Assembly (NCBI RefSeq): GCF_900100395.1
Contig: NZ_FNFB01000032.1
Coordinates: 19,915 to 83,914 of the forward strand
DNA length: 64,000 nucleotides
From: Nonomuraea maritima
Lineage (GTDB): Bacteria; Actinomycetota; Actinomycetes; Streptosporangiales; Streptosporangiaceae
Direction: 5' to 3'
Position 1 is the stretch's first letter, and every line of letters begins with the position of its first letter. The position numbers and the translations under genes were made by a program. Below, in pieces: positions 32,859 to 42,221 of the stretch. The notes beneath the pieces are model-generated. The model did not search any database, had not been told where the DNA came from, and saw only the letters and a program-made list of their open reading frames with translations.

Positions 32859-34328
32859 TCAGCAGGGTGGAAGCGGGATGGACAGGTCGGCCACGGTGCC
32901 GCCCTGCGGCCTCGGCTCTATCGTGAGCCGGCCGGACAGTTCCCCCTCCACGAGCGTGCGCACGATCTGCAGCCCCAGGCTGGTCGAGCTGTCGAGCTCG
33001 AAACCTTCGGGAAGCCCCGCACCGTCGTCCCAGACCGTCACGTTCAGCCGTTCGAGAACCGTCTCGACGACGACCTCCAGCCGCTTCGGGCGCCCGTGCT
33101 GCAACGCGTTCTGCAGCAGCTCGGTGAGCGCCATCGCCAGCGGCGTCGCGATCAGCGACGGCAGCACCCCGAACTCCCCGACCCGTCGAGGCGTCAACGC
33201 CACCTCGGGCGAGGACACCTCGCCTGCCATCGCGATCACGCGATCGGCGATCTCGTCGAAGTTCACGAACTCCTCGGGCGCGTGCGACAGGGTCTCGTGC
33301 ACGATCGCGATCGACCCCACCCGTCGCACGGCCTCCTCCAGCGCCTCGCGGCCCTCGGGCACCCGCAGCCGCCTCGCCTGAAGCCTGAGCAGGGCCGCGA
33401 CGGTCTGCAGGTTGTTCTTCACCCGGTGGTGGATCTCGCGGATGGTGGCGTCCTTGGTCATCAGCTCACGCTCGCGCCGCCGCAGCTCGGTGACGTCCCT
33501 GATGAGGACGAGAGCGCCGATGCGGCCCCCGCCGACGATCAGGGGGATCGCCCTGAGCTGCACGATCGTTCCGCCCGACTCGACCTCAGTCTCCTTGGCC
33601 GCGCGTCCGCTGGCCACGATCATGAGGTCTTCGTTGATCGGCTCGTCGGAATAGCACAGCGCCGCCGTGACGCGGCCGAGCTCCGCGCCCACCAGGTCGG
33701 CGTGCAGGCCTAGCCGCCGGTAGGCCGACAGGGCGTTCGGGGAGGCGTACGTCACCCGTCCGGCGCGGTCGAGCCGGAGCAGCCCGTCGCCGACGCGCGG
33801 CGAACGGACCAGGATCGGCTCCTCCCCCGAGAACGGGAAGCGGCCCTCGGCCACCATCTGCGCGAGGTCGGACGCGCTCTGCAGGTAGGTCAGCTCCAGC
33901 CTGGACGGCGTGCGCGCCGACGACAGGTTGGTCGAGCGCTGGATGACCCCGAGGAAGCGGGCGGCTCCGCCCTCGACCGCGCGGCGCACCGGGATCGTCT
34001 CTTCCCTGACCGGCACGCCCGTGGACCAGTCGGGATCGCCCTCGCGGCAGATGCGGCGCTCGTTCCACGCGGTGTCGATGAGCGGCCGCTCGCCCTTGGC
34101 CGCGATGGTGCCGACGATGTCGTCGTGGTAGACGGTCGGGCCGGTCGTGGGCCGCATCTGCGCGATCGCGATCCAGCCGGTCTCTCCGAGCAGCGGGGCC
34201 CACAGGACGAGGTCGGCGAAGGAGAGGTCGGCGAGCAGCTGCCAGTCGGAGACCAGCGAGTGCAGCCAGTCGAGATCGGCCCCGTCGAGCGCGGTGTGGC
34301 GGGCTACGAGGTCGCTGAGAGTCGGCAC
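32859..34328 (-). CDS. pdtaS: PdtaS-type sensor histidine kinase (HisKA_2)
   Basis: A 489-residue cytosolic kinase: an N-terminal GAF-like domain (SDWQLLADLSFADLVLW), a PAS domain at about 180-280 (LLRLDRAGRVTYASPNALSAY), then HisKA_2 with EIHHRVKNNLQT (phospho-His about 301) and an HATPase with ELLQNALQHG and DDGAGLPEGF. This is the layout of mycobacterial PdtaS, which phosphorylates the RNA-binding ANTAR regulator PdtaR. No ANTAR gene is in the window. The GTG at 34328 aligns with the family start (VPTLSDL); the longer in-frame version adds 27 atypical residues. It converges on whiB, as in mycobacteria. Confidence 0.92.
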   Translation of the reverse strand: MPTLSDLVARHTALDGADLDWLHSLVSDWQLLADLSFADLVLWAPLLGETGWIAIAQMRPTTGPTVYHDDIVGTIAAKGERPLIDTAWNERRICREGDPDWSTGVPVREETIPVRRAVEGGAARFLGVIQRSTNLSSARTPSRLELTYLQSASDLAQMVAEGRFPFSGEEPILVRSPRVGDGLLRLDRAGRVTYASPNALSAYRRLGLHADLVGAELGRVTAALCYSDEPINEDLMIVASGRAAKETEVESGGTIVQLRAIPLIVGGGRIGALVLIRDVTELRRRERELMTKDATIREIHHRVKNNLQTVAALLRLQARRLRVPEGREALEEAVRRVGSIAIVHETLSHAPEEFVNFDEIADRVIAMAGEVSSPEVALTPRRVGEFGVLPSLIATPLAMALTELLQNALQHGRPKRLEVVVETVLERLNVTVWDDGAGLPEGFELDSSTSLGLQIVRTLVEGELSGRLTIEPRPQGGTVADLSIPLPPC

Positions 34329-34792
34329 GTCTGCATCATGCGTGGTTTTGCCGCCGACAACCAAACCGGCGCTCTGGAAAATGTACTCGTTTGACCACAC
34401 ACCGGACATCAGGGCAGAGTCCTGATGAGGCGGGCATGACTCCGTACGCGGAAGAACGCGAGCCCGCGGACTCGACAGGACCTCCCCCGAGATCTCACAG
34501 TGTGGGGAGCATCACACCTACGCGGCCGCCCCCGGGAGGTGATCCACACGAGCAGGTCGTTCGCCCTCGACACGACGCGTCGCCGGGCCTCGGTTGCCAG
34601 GTCACGGCCAGCTGTGGATATTCTTCACCATCAACCTGAGCATCCCGGAGTCGCGCGTGCCCACGCCCGTACGCGACCGGCGCCGGTGAGCCGCCCCAGA
34701 CCGCGGTTGACCGCTCGGGGCGAAGTGAGTTCCGATGATCTCGCGGTGACCAGACACGCCCTCACCGCCGTGGCAGAAGTGAAGGTGAGCGC
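34329..34792. other. 464-bp gene-free region
   Basis: It separates divergent pdtaS and the GntR gene. Several short open frames occur in all directions, but none has a convincing ribosome site or domain. It contains GATCTCACAGTGTGGGGAG (34491-34509) and a long GC-rich stretch. I see no tRNA, hairpin or clear operator. Confidence 0.4.
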
Positions 34793-35512
34793 GTGACAGA
34801 CGACGGCCCCCGCGTTCCGAAGTACTACGACGTCAAACGCAGCCTGCTCGAACTCACCAAGAGCCTGCCGGCGGGCACGGCACTGCCGCCCGAACGCACG
34901 CTCGCCGTACGGTTCGAGACCTCGCGCACGACGGTCAGGCAGGCGCTCACCGAGCTGGTGGTCGAGGGGCGGCTGCTGCGCATCCAGGGCAAGGGCACGT
35001 TCGTGGCCCAGCCGAAGGTGGCGCAGGTGCTGCAGCTGACCTCCTACATCGGCGACCTGCGCACGGCCGGCCTCGAACCGGACACCAAGATCCTCGAGAT
35101 CGGCTACATCACCGCCGACGAGGCGCTGGCGCGCCGGCTCGCCATCAACCCCGGCGGCCGGGTGCTGCGCATCCACCGCCTGCGGCTGGCCAACGGCGAA
35201 CCCGTCTCGATAGACACCACCCACCTGTCCGCCCGCCGCTTCCCCCGGCTGCGGCGCGAACTGGAGGTGCACGCGTCGCTGTACGAGACGCTGCACAACG
35301 CCTACAACGTCCGGCTGACGGACGCCGAGGAGATCATCGAGACCGTCCTCGCGACCCCGTACGACGCCAAGGCGCTCGGCGTGGACGTCGGGCTGCCCAT
35401 GCTGCTGCTCACCCGGCACGCCTTCGACGCCGACGGCAACCCCGTCGAGTGGGCGCAGTCCCTCTACCGCGGCGACCGCTACAAATTCGTCACCCGGCTT
35501 CGCCGTCCGTAG
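34793..35512 (+). CDS. GntR/HutC-family regulator (DasR-like)
   Basis: A 239-residue regulator. The GntR winged helix covers about 1-75 (YYDVKRSLLELTKSLPAGTALPPERTLA in part, TSRTTVRQALTELVVEGRL, GKGTFVA). A UTRA effector domain follows (RLRLANGEPVSIDTTHL, EWAQSLYRGDRYKFVTRLRR). The order and motifs resemble DasR, the N-acetylglucosamine-responsive regulator of Streptomyces, but no chitin or PTS genes are adjacent and I see no dre site here. GTG start after GAAGGTGAG. Confidence 0.85.
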   Translation: MTDDGPRVPKYYDVKRSLLELTKSLPAGTALPPERTLAVRFETSRTTVRQALTELVVEGRLLRIQGKGTFVAQPKVAQVLQLTSYIGDLRTAGLEPDTKILEIGYITADEALARRLAINPGGRVLRIHRLRLANGEPVSIDTTHLSARRFPRLRRELEVHASLYETLHNAYNVRLTDAEEIIETVLATPYDAKALGVDVGLPMLLLTRHAFDADGNPVEWAQSLYRGDRYKFVTRLRRP

Positions 35513-35537
35513 CTCTCGACCTCTCTAGGCTGAGGGG

Positions 35538-36254
35538 ATGAGCGTTCTGGTCGTCACCGGCACCGACGGCGGCGTGGGCAAGACCGTGGTGACGGCGGCG
35601 GTGGTGGCGCTCGCGCTCGCGCGCGGTTCCACGGCCGCCGTGGTCAAGCCCGCCCAGACCGGAGTGGCGGCCGGTGAGCCCGGCGACGTCGACCAGGTGA
35701 TCCGGCTGTCCGGGGCCGCCACCACGTTCGAGCTGAGCCGGTTCCCCGACCCGCTGTCGCCCGCCGCGGCCGCCCGGGCCTCCGGGATGCCGCCCGTGTC
35801 GGCGGCGGGCGTCGTGGCGCGGGTGCGGGAGCTCGCGGAGAGCAACCGGCTGGTGGTCGTCGACGGCACCGGCGGGCTGCTCGAACGCTACGACGACGAC
35901 GGCACCACGATCGCCGACCTGGCCCGCGCGCTGCAGGCCCAGGTGCTCGTGGCCGTACGGGCCGGGCGCGGCACCGTCAATCACACGGCGCTGACCCTGG
36001 AGGCGCTCGCGCACCGCGGGCTCGACCTCGCGGGCATCGTGATCGGACGCTGGCCGCAGGCGCCCGGCCTCGCCGAGCGGAGCAGCGTCGCCGACCTCGA
36101 GATGCTGGCCGCCCGGCCCCTGGCCGGCGCCCTCCCCGACGGAGCAGGCCACCTCCCCCGGCCCGCCTTCACCGAAGCAGCCCGCAAGTCACTCGGCGCC
36201 ACGTTGGGCGGCACCTTCGACCCCTCCACCTTCCGCCACCACCACAGCGCCTGA
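35538..36254 (+). CDS. bioD: Dethiobiotin synthase
   Basis: A 238-residue P-loop enzyme that closes the ureido ring of dethiobiotin from 7,8-diaminopelargonate, CO2 and ATP. It shows VTGTDGGVGKTVVTAA (P-loop), VVKPAQTG, FPDPLSPAAAAR and VVDGTGGLLERY. The last conserved part (GIVIGRWP, then LAERSSVADLE) is also present. The other bio genes are not in the window. It starts 25 bp after the GntR gene and may be read through from it. Confidence 0.93.
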   Translation: MSVLVVTGTDGGVGKTVVTAAVVALALARGSTAAVVKPAQTGVAAGEPGDVDQVIRLSGAATTFELSRFPDPLSPAAAARASGMPPVSAAGVVARVRELAESNRLVVVDGTGGLLERYDDDGTTIADLARALQAQVLVAVRAGRGTVNHTALTLEALAHRGLDLAGIVIGRWPQAPGLAERSSVADLEMLAARPLAGALPDGAGHLPRPAFTEAARKSLGATLGGTFDPSTFRHHHSA

Positions 36255-36278
36255 CCCGCGGCAGCGGACGACGAGGGG

Positions 36279-36413
36279 GCGCCTGCTCCCCCAGCGACGT
36301 CACCCCGACGCAGAAGATCACCGCCGACGCCCCCGTCCCCCGACGACACCGCACGGCCTCGTGCGGAAGCGGTACAGCGGGCGCCCACTCCCCCGAGCGA
36401 CCTCACCTCGGCG
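36279..36413. repeat. Imperfect 33-bp direct repeat and hairpin between bioD and ilvG
   Basis: Two related segments, 36279-36311 and 36381-36413, share the order GCGCC..CTCCCCC..AGCGAC.TCACC. Between them a perfect 7-bp hairpin (CCGCACG-gcct-CGTGCGG, 36349-36366) could end the bioD message. The 220-bp gap has no gene. Confidence 0.4.
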
Positions 36414-36474
36414 CGGCGGACCACCAAGGGTTGAAGGTCTGTTTACCGGGGTGACTGGTTGGTAGGTTCCCGGC

Positions 36475-38121
36475 ATGGAGTCTGCGAAGCACGCCGGTGA
36501 CGCCGCCGTCGCCGTGTCCAAGGCCTATGGCGTCGAGACCATGTTCACCCTGTCGGGAGGGCACGTCTTCCCGCTCTACGACGGCGCGGTCCACGAGGGC
36601 ATGCGCCTCGTCGATGTCCGACACGAGCAGAGCGCTGTCTTCGCCGCCGAGGCGACCGCCCGGCTGACCAGGAAACCCGGGCTGGCCGTGCTGACGGCCG
36701 GGCCCGGCATCACCAACGGCGTCAGCGGCGTCGCCACCGCCCACTTCAACGGCTCGCCGGTGGTCGTGCTGGGCGGACGGGCCCCCAAGTCGCGCTGGGG
36801 CAGCGGCGCCCTGCAGGAGATGGACCACCCGCCGCTGCTGGAACCGATCACGAAGCTGTCGTTCACCGCCGCCGGCGCCGACTCCGTCGGCCAGGACGTC
36901 GAGTCGGCCTTCCGCACGGCCCTCGCGCCCCACCGCGGCCCGGTGTTCCTCGACTTCTACATGGACCACCTGTTCTCCCCCGCGCCGATCCACGAGGTGC
37001 GCACGCAGACGCCCTCGCCGCTGGAGCCCGACCCCGCCGACGTGTCCGCCGTCGCCCGGCTGATCGCCGAGGCCGAGCGCCCGGTCATCGTCTACGGCTC
37101 CGACGTGTGGATGGACCGCGCCGAGGAGGCCGCCCGCGACTTCGCCGAGACCTGGCGGCTGCCGGTCATCCCCAACGGCCAGGGCCGCGGCATCCTGCCG
37201 TCCGGGCACGACCTGCTCGTCACCCGCGCCCGCGGCATCGCCTTCGGCCAGGCCGACCTGGTCATCGTCGTCGGCACGCCGCTCGACTTCCGCCTCGGCT
37301 ACGGCTGGTTCGGCGGCAAGGACGGCGCGCCGCTCGCCCGCGTCGTGCACATCGCCGACGCGCCCTCGCAGCTCGCCACCCACATGCAGCCGTCCGCCAC
37401 CGCCGCGGGCGACCTGTCGGTGGTGCTGTGGAGCCTCGGCACGGCCTGCGCCGACGCGGGGGTCAAGCCCGACAGGTACGCGCCCTGGGTGTCCAGGCTG
37501 TCGGAGGCCGCCACGGCGGCCATCGCCGGCGACGCCGAGCTGCTCGCCTCCGACTCCGACCCGATCCACCCCATGCGCGTGTACGGCGAGCTCGCCAAGG
37601 TCCTGGACGACGACGCCGTGGTGATCGGCGACGGCGGCGACTTCGTCTCGTACGCGGGCAAGTACGTCGAGCCGAAGCAGCCGGGCAACTGGCTCGACCC
37701 AGGCCCGTACGGCTGCCTCGGCACCGGCCTCGGCTACGCCATCGCCGCCCGCCTGGCCCGGCCGTTCTCACAGGTGGTGCTGCTGCTCGGCGACGGCGCC
37801 GCCGGCTTCTCCCTGATGGACGTCGACACGCTCGTCCGCCACAAGCTGCCGGTCGTCATGGTCTGCGGCAACAACGGCATCTGGGGCCTGGAGAAGCACC
37901 CCATGCAGCTGCTGTACGGCTACGACGTGGCCGCCGAGCTGCAGCCGCAGTGCCGCTACGACCAGGTCGTGACCGCGCTCGGCGGTGGCGGCGAGCTCGT
38001 CACGAAGCCGTCGGAGATCGGTCCGGCGCTGCGCAGGGCGTTCGACTCGGGCATCCCGTACATGGTGAACATCGCGACCGACCCGCAGGTCGCCTACCCC
38101 CGCAACACGACGGGGGTGTGA
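36475..38121 (+). CDS. Acetolactate synthase-like ThDP enzyme (IlvG type)
   Basis: A 548-residue ThDP-dependent enzyme. The N-terminal Pyr domain has MFTLSGGHVFPLYDGA and the ThDP-activating Glu in VDVRHEQSAVFAAEA; the middle domain contains VGTPLDFRLGYGWFGG; the C-terminal PP domain has GDGAAGFSLMDVDTLVRHKLPVV in part, with the GDG...NN ThDP/Mg motif (CGNNGIWGLEKH). It is closest by memory to mycobacterial IlvG (Rv1820), annotated as an acetolactate synthase catalytic subunit. No regulatory small subunit is adjacent. The actual reaction is uncertain. The C-terminus is followed by a bidirectional hairpin. Confidence 0.82.
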   Translation: MESAKHAGDAAVAVSKAYGVETMFTLSGGHVFPLYDGAVHEGMRLVDVRHEQSAVFAAEATARLTRKPGLAVLTAGPGITNGVSGVATAHFNGSPVVVLGGRAPKSRWGSGALQEMDHPPLLEPITKLSFTAAGADSVGQDVESAFRTALAPHRGPVFLDFYMDHLFSPAPIHEVRTQTPSPLEPDPADVSAVARLIAEAERPVIVYGSDVWMDRAEEAARDFAETWRLPVIPNGQGRGILPSGHDLLVTRARGIAFGQADLVIVVGTPLDFRLGYGWFGGKDGAPLARVVHIADAPSQLATHMQPSATAAGDLSVVLWSLGTACADAGVKPDRYAPWVSRLSEAATAAIAGDAELLASDSDPIHPMRVYGELAKVLDDDAVVIGDGGDFVSYAGKYVEPKQPGNWLDPGPYGCLGTGLGYAIAARLARPFSQVVLLLGDGAAGFSLMDVDTLVRHKLPVVMVCGNNGIWGLEKHPMQLLYGYDVAAELQPQCRYDQVVTALGGGGELVTKPSEIGPALRRAFDSGIPYMVNIATDPQVAYPRNTTGV

Positions 38122-38144
38122 CGGCACCATTTGGGTCGTCCGCA

Positions 38145-38170
38145 GCGCTCCGGCTTTCTGGCCGGAGCGC
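38145..38170. terminator. Bidirectional hairpin terminator
   Basis: Perfect 10-bp stem, gcgctccggc (38145-38154) with gccggagcgc (38161-38170), loop tttctg. It lies between the converging IlvG-like and kinase genes. Confidence 0.82.
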
Positions 38171-38171
38171 G

Positions 38172-39851
38172 TCAGGGCTTCTTGGTCTGCGCCGCCGTGG
38201 GGGTCGGGCTGGGCGGCGGGGCGTCCTCGGGGCAGATGCCGTCGACGACGAACACCGTGACCGTCTTGCCCGGGTCGAGCCGCGTCCCGGCGGCCGGCGT
38301 CGACTTGACGATCTTGCCGCAGCGCATGCCGTTGCGAGTGGAGGTCTGGTCGACCGGCTGGTATTCGAGCCCGACCTTCTCGATCTCCTTCGCGCCGATC
38401 AGGAAGGGCAGGCCGACGACCTTGGGCACGGCGACCTTCTTGTCCGTGGGGGACGGGCTCGTCGTCGGGCTCTTGGTCGGCGACGGGCTGTTCGTCGGTG
38501 TGGCCGACGGGGTGGTGGTCGGCGTACTGGAGGGCGTGTCGTTGGGCTTCGGCGACTCTTCGGACTCCCTGGGCGGGCGCGGGTTCTCCGTGGGCTTGGG
38601 CGGACGGTTCTCCTGATGCGTCGGCTCAGCCGTGGGCTCCGGCGCCTCAGTCGGCTTGGTCTTCGTGGGGTCGGGCTTGGGAGGCTTGGTGACCTTGTCC
38701 TCGTTGCCCACCACGTCGATGCTCGACGTCGGGGTCGGCTGCCCCGAGCCGGGGAAGCCGGTCAGGGCGACCGCGGTCGCGCCCGCGCCGAGCACCATGG
38801 CCGCCGCGATGGCCGCGATGAGCCCCGTCCGGCGCGAGCCCCTGCCCGCCGCCCGGCGGCCCCCGCGCCGCTCGGCCAGCGTGGTGTCCTGCTGCGCCAT
38901 CCGGGCGCCCGTCTCGTACGGGCTCGCCGGCTGGGGAGTCTGGTGCTGGTTCTGGTACGCGGCCGGCGGCGGGGCCATGGTGGCCCCCGTGGACGGCGCG
39001 ACGGGCAGGGCCGGCGGCTCGGGCACGGCGGGCACCTGACCGGATGCGATCGCGCGGGCGGCCTCGCTCATCGCCCGCGCGCTCTGGAAGCGCCTGGCCG
39101 GGTCTTTGGACAGGGCGATGTCGACCAGCGCGCGCACCGCCTGCGGGATCTCCTGCGGCAGTGGCGGCGGGGCCTCGCGGATGTGCTTGAGCGCGATCGT
39201 GACGGGGCTGTCGCCGTCGAACGGCCGCTGCCCCACCAGGCACTCGTACGCGACCACACCGAGCGCGTAGATGTCGACGGCGGGCGTGACGGGCGCGCCC
39301 TCTGCCTGTTCGGGGGCGCAGTAGGCGGCGGTGCCGAGGACCATGCCGGCGTCGGTGAGCCGGTTGGCCAGGTCGGAGCGGGCGATGCCGAAGTCGGTGA
39401 GCACCAGCGTGCCGTCGCGCTGGACGAGCAGGTTGCCCGGCTTGACGTCGCGGTGGACGATGCCCTGGTCGTGGACGGCCTGGAGCGCGGAGGCGGCCTG
39501 GGAGATGAGTTCCATGGCGGCCTGCGGAGGGATGCGGCCGAGCCGGCCGAGCAGGCGGTCGAGCGGTTCGCCGTCGACGAACTTCATCACCAGGTAGACG
39601 GTGTCGCCGCTGACGCCGTAGTCGTAGACGTCGACCACGCCGGAGTGGTTGATCGTCGCCATGGCCCGCGCCTCGCCCTGGAAGCGGGCGACGAAGCCGG
39701 GGTCCTGCATGCGGCCTGGGAGCAGCACTTTGACGGCGACGGTGCGCGCGAGGACGACGTCCTCTCCACGCCACACCTCGCCCATGCCACCGGCGCCGAT
39801 GCGGGTGTCCAGTCGATACCGACCCGCCAGCGTCGTCCCTTGGGCCACCAT
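38172..39851 (-). CDS. PASTA-type Ser/Thr protein kinase
   Basis: A 559-residue Hanks-type kinase: the P-loop IGAGGMGEVW, Lys41 (VAVKVL), HRDVKPGN with catalytic Asp135, and DFG at 153-155, with kinase domain to about 275. A Pro/Gln-rich juxtamembrane stretch leads to one transmembrane helix (GLIAAIAAAMVLGAGATAVA, about 345-367). Outside is a long Pro/Thr/Ser/Lys linker (TPTTTPSATPTNSPSPTKSP) and a single C-terminal PASTA domain (VPKVVGLPFLIGAKEIEKVG), which may sense peptidoglycan fragments. The ATG at 39851 follows GGGGGA. PknB-like, but with one PASTA copy instead of several. Confidence 0.92.
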   Translation of the reverse strand: MVAQGTTLAGRYRLDTRIGAGGMGEVWRGEDVVLARTVAVKVLLPGRMQDPGFVARFQGEARAMATINHSGVVDVYDYGVSGDTVYLVMKFVDGEPLDRLLGRLGRIPPQAAMELISQAASALQAVHDQGIVHRDVKPGNLLVQRDGTLVLTDFGIARSDLANRLTDAGMVLGTAAYCAPEQAEGAPVTPAVDIYALGVVAYECLVGQRPFDGDSPVTIALKHIREAPPPLPQEIPQAVRALVDIALSKDPARRFQSARAMSEAARAIASGQVPAVPEPPALPVAPSTGATMAPPPAAYQNQHQTPQPASPYETGARMAQQDTTLAERRGGRRAAGRGSRRTGLIAAIAAAMVLGAGATAVALTGFPGSGQPTPTSSIDVVGNEDKVTKPPKPDPTKTKPTEAPEPTAEPTHQENRPPKPTENPRPPRESEESPKPNDTPSSTPTTTPSATPTNSPSPTKSPTTSPSPTDKKVAVPKVVGLPFLIGAKEIEKVGLEYQPVDQTSTRNGMRCGKIVKSTPAAGTRLDPGKTVTVFVVDGICPEDAPPPSPTPTAAQTKKP

Positions 39852-40085
39852 GATTCCCCCGCTACCCCCCTGCCTCTGTACCTCTCCCGCCGCGCGGTTC
39901 TCCAACAAAGCGAAGTTTTGTCGCAACGAGGTCACACAGTGGTCACGGAACTAGGAGTGCGTGCCACCCTCTCGGCCCACATGCCACTAAAACTGCCTCA
40001 AGCGTACAAAACCTATCCTGTGGCCTTGCCCCTCTGCTTGTCCGCGTTTCCCGAAGATCGACGATGGTGTGAGTACGCTCACTCC
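39852..40085. promoter_or_regulatory. Divergent promoter region, kinase/thioesterase
   Basis: 234 bp without a gene. It has AT-rich patches (39901-39935 and 39985-40015) that probably hold the two outward promoters. No dyad stands out. Confidence 0.4.
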
Positions 40086-40472
40086 ATGACGCTCGTTCCA
40101 GGGCTGCGCGCCCAGTTGGTGATCGCTGTCGAGATGGAGGACACCGCCAAGAAGGTGGGCAGCGGAGACGTGCCCGTGCTCGCCACCCCGCGCCTGCTCG
40201 CGCTGGCGGAAGCGGCGACCGTACGAGCGGTCGAACGGCACCTCACGCCGGGCCGGACGTCCGTCGGCACCCGGGTCGAGCTCGAACACCTGGCCGCCAG
40301 CCCGCTCGGGTCGCGGGTGCAGGTCGGCGTCGAACTGATCGAGATCGACGGACGGCGGCTGGTCTTCGCGTTCGAGGCCCACGACGATCACTCTGTCGTG
40401 GGCAAGGGCACGATCGAACGCGTGGTGGTCGACCGTGCCCGCTTTCTCGCCGCGAGCGAACGCCGCCGCTGA
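40086..40472 (+). CDS. Hotdog-fold thioesterase (FlK-like)
   Basis: A 128-residue protein, MTLVPGLRAQLVIAVEMEDTA onward in part, with the hotdog helix segment LATPRLLALAEAATVRAVERHL, GRTSVGTRVELEHLAASPLGSRV and FEAHDDHSVVGKGTIERVVV. This is the family of fluoroacetyl-CoA thioesterase-like proteins (thr/glu/his active site). The natural substrate is unknown. The ATG at 40086 gives the full domain; the much longer reading frame through the kinase gene in this frame is not coding. Divergent from the kinase. Confidence 0.85.
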   Translation: MTLVPGLRAQLVIAVEMEDTAKKVGSGDVPVLATPRLLALAEAATVRAVERHLTPGRTSVGTRVELEHLAASPLGSRVQVGVELIEIDGRRLVFAFEAHDDHSVVGKGTIERVVVDRARFLAASERRR

Positions 40473-40478
40473 GACCGG

Positions 40479-40691
40479 CTACTCGATGACGGCGATCAGG
40501 TCGCCTTCCTGGACCACGTCGCCCTCGGCGACCTTCAGCTGGGCCACCACGCCGTCGTCCTCGGCGAGCACCGGGATCTCCATCTTCATCGACTCCAGGA
40601 TGACGAGCGTGTCACCGTCGGAAACCGTGTCACCCTCGGCGACGACGACCTTCCAGACGTTCGCCACCATCTCAGCGCGTACCTCAGCCAC
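40479..40691 (-). CDS. Small biotinyl/lipoyl carrier protein
   Basis: A 70-residue single-domain biotin carrier. The modified Lys36 lies in ESMKMEIPV, with the flanking turns GDTVSDGDTL and GDVVQEGDLIAVIE. It equals the mycobacterial biotinylated protein TB7.3 in size and gene neighbourhood. It lies 42 bp downstream of the biotin carboxylase gene on the same strand and probably works with it as an acyl-CoA carboxylase module; a carboxyltransferase gene is not in the window. Confidence 0.92.
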   Translation of the reverse strand: MAEVRAEMVANVWKVVVAEGDTVSDGDTLVILESMKMEIPVLAEDDGVVAQLKVAEGDVVQEGDLIAVIE

Positions 40692-40733
40692 CGTGACTCT
40701 CCTCTTCGAAATGGTTCAACAATCTCATGTCGG

Positions 40734-42089
40734 CTAGGCGCGCATGCGCGCGACCAGGCCGGTGTCGTAGTCGCCGGTGACGAACTGCGCGTTCTCCAGC
40801 AGCTCGGCGCAGAACGGCAGGTTGTTCTTGGGCCCTTCGACGGCGAACTCCGCCACCGCCTTGCGCCCCTTCTCCAGCGCCTCGGCGCGGTCGGCGCCGT
40901 ACACGCAGAGCTTGGCCATCATAGGGTCGTAGAACGGGGTGACGGTGTTGCCGAGCTCATATCCGGAGTCGACGCGAACGCCGTCGCCCGTGGGCTCGTC
41001 CCAGACGGTGATGACGCCGGGGCCGGGGAAGAACCGCTTCGGGTCTTCGGCGTAGACGCGGAACTCGATCGCGTGCCCGCGCGGCTCGGCCGGCACCTCG
41101 GGGCTCTCGCCCGCGGCGACGCGCAGCTGCAGCTCGACCAGGTCGAGCCCGGTGACCAGCTCGGTGACGGGGTGCTCGACCTGCAGCCGGGTGTTCATCT
41201 CCAGGAACACGAAGTCCTGCTTGTCGGCGTCGACGAGGCACTCGACCGTGCCCGCGCCGAGGTAGCCGACGGCCTCGCCGGCGCGCACCGCGGCCGCCAG
41301 CATGCGCTCGCGCAGCTCGGGCGTGATGCCCGGCGACGGCGACTCCTCGACGACCTTCTGGTGGCGGCGCTGCACCGAGCAGTCGCGCTCGCCCAGCGCC
41401 AGCACCCTGCCGTCGGGCAGGCCGAGGATCTGCACCTCGACGTGGCGGGCCCGCTCGATGTACCGCTCGAGCAGGACGGCCGGGCCGTCGAGCGCGTCGC
41501 CGGAGAACCGCGAAGCCGCCCGCGCGGCCTGCTCGTACGCCTTCGCCAGGCCGTCCTCGTCGTGCGCCACGCTCATGCCGATGCCACCGCCGCCGCCCGC
41601 GGTCTTGACCATGACTGGGTAGCCGATCTGCTCGGCGGCCTTCAGCGCGAGCGACAGGTCGGTGACCGGCTCGCGGGTGCCCGCGGCGACCGGAACGCCG
41701 GCCGCCTCCATGAGGTTACGCGCGTTGATCTTGTCGCCCATCTTGTCGATGGCCTCGGGCGACGGCCCGATCCACACCATCCCGGCGTCGATCACGGCCC
41801 GGGCGAACGCGGTGTTCTCCGACAGGAAGCCGTAGCCGGGGTGGATCGCCCGCGCCCCGGTCGCCCGCGCCGCCTCCAGCACCTTGGCGACGTCGAGGTA
41901 GCTCTGCGCCGGGGCCGCCGGGCCGAGCAGCACCGCCTCGTCGGCCTCGCGGACGAACGGCAGGTCGGCGTCGGCCTCCGAGTAGACCGCGACAGCGCGC
42001 AAGCCCATGCGCTTGACCGTGCGGATGATCCGCCGCGCGATCTCGCCTCGGTTGGCGATCAGGACAGGTCCGAACGTCTCAGTTAGCAC
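40734..42089 (-). CDS. Biotin carboxylase subunit of an acyl-CoA carboxylase
   Basis: A 451-residue biotin carboxylase: N-terminal PVLIANRGEIARRIIRT, the ATP-grasp domain with KTAGGGGGIGM and HVEVQILG, RRHQKVVEESPSP, and FLEMNTRLQVEHPVTE. It carboxylates biotin on the carrier using ATP and bicarbonate. The GTG at 42089 follows AAGGTGG; longer in-frame versions add unrelated residues. It lacks a fused carrier domain, so the adjacent 70-residue carrier is the likely partner. Confidence 0.92.
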   Translation of the reverse strand: MLTETFGPVLIANRGEIARRIIRTVKRMGLRAVAVYSEADADLPFVREADEAVLLGPAAPAQSYLDVAKVLEAARATGARAIHPGYGFLSENTAFARAVIDAGMVWIGPSPEAIDKMGDKINARNLMEAAGVPVAAGTREPVTDLSLALKAAEQIGYPVMVKTAGGGGGIGMSVAHDEDGLAKAYEQAARAASRFSGDALDGPAVLLERYIERARHVEVQILGLPDGRVLALGERDCSVQRRHQKVVEESPSPGITPELRERMLAAAVRAGEAVGYLGAGTVECLVDADKQDFVFLEMNTRLQVEHPVTELVTGLDLVELQLRVAAGESPEVPAEPRGHAIEFRVYAEDPKRFFPGPGVITVWDEPTGDGVRVDSGYELGNTVTPFYDPMMAKLCVYGADRAEALEKGRKAVAEFAVEGPKNNLPFCAELLENAQFVTGDYDTGLVARMRA

Positions 42090-42221
42090 GCCGACCACCT
42101 TAAGGCCGGCACCGCCTTGACCCCTTTCCCCCGAAAGCACCGATCCGGCGAGTCCGATCTGTAGGAACCCCACAAAGGTGATCGCCGGGAAGCCCGGGTG
42201 ACATCCGGCGGGCTGTGGAGC

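Noticed and set aside
34391..34796. Short open frames between pdtaS and the GntR gene as possible small genes
   Set aside because: No ribosome sites, no recognisable sequence features, and they overlap one another in several frames; typical of GC-rich intergenic DNA.
37107..40472. A 1121-codon plus-strand frame covering ilvG's end and the kinase gene
   Set aside because: Only the last 129 codons (40086-40472, thioesterase) encode a recognisable protein. The rest is a shadow of ilvG and of the Ser/Thr kinase on the other strand.
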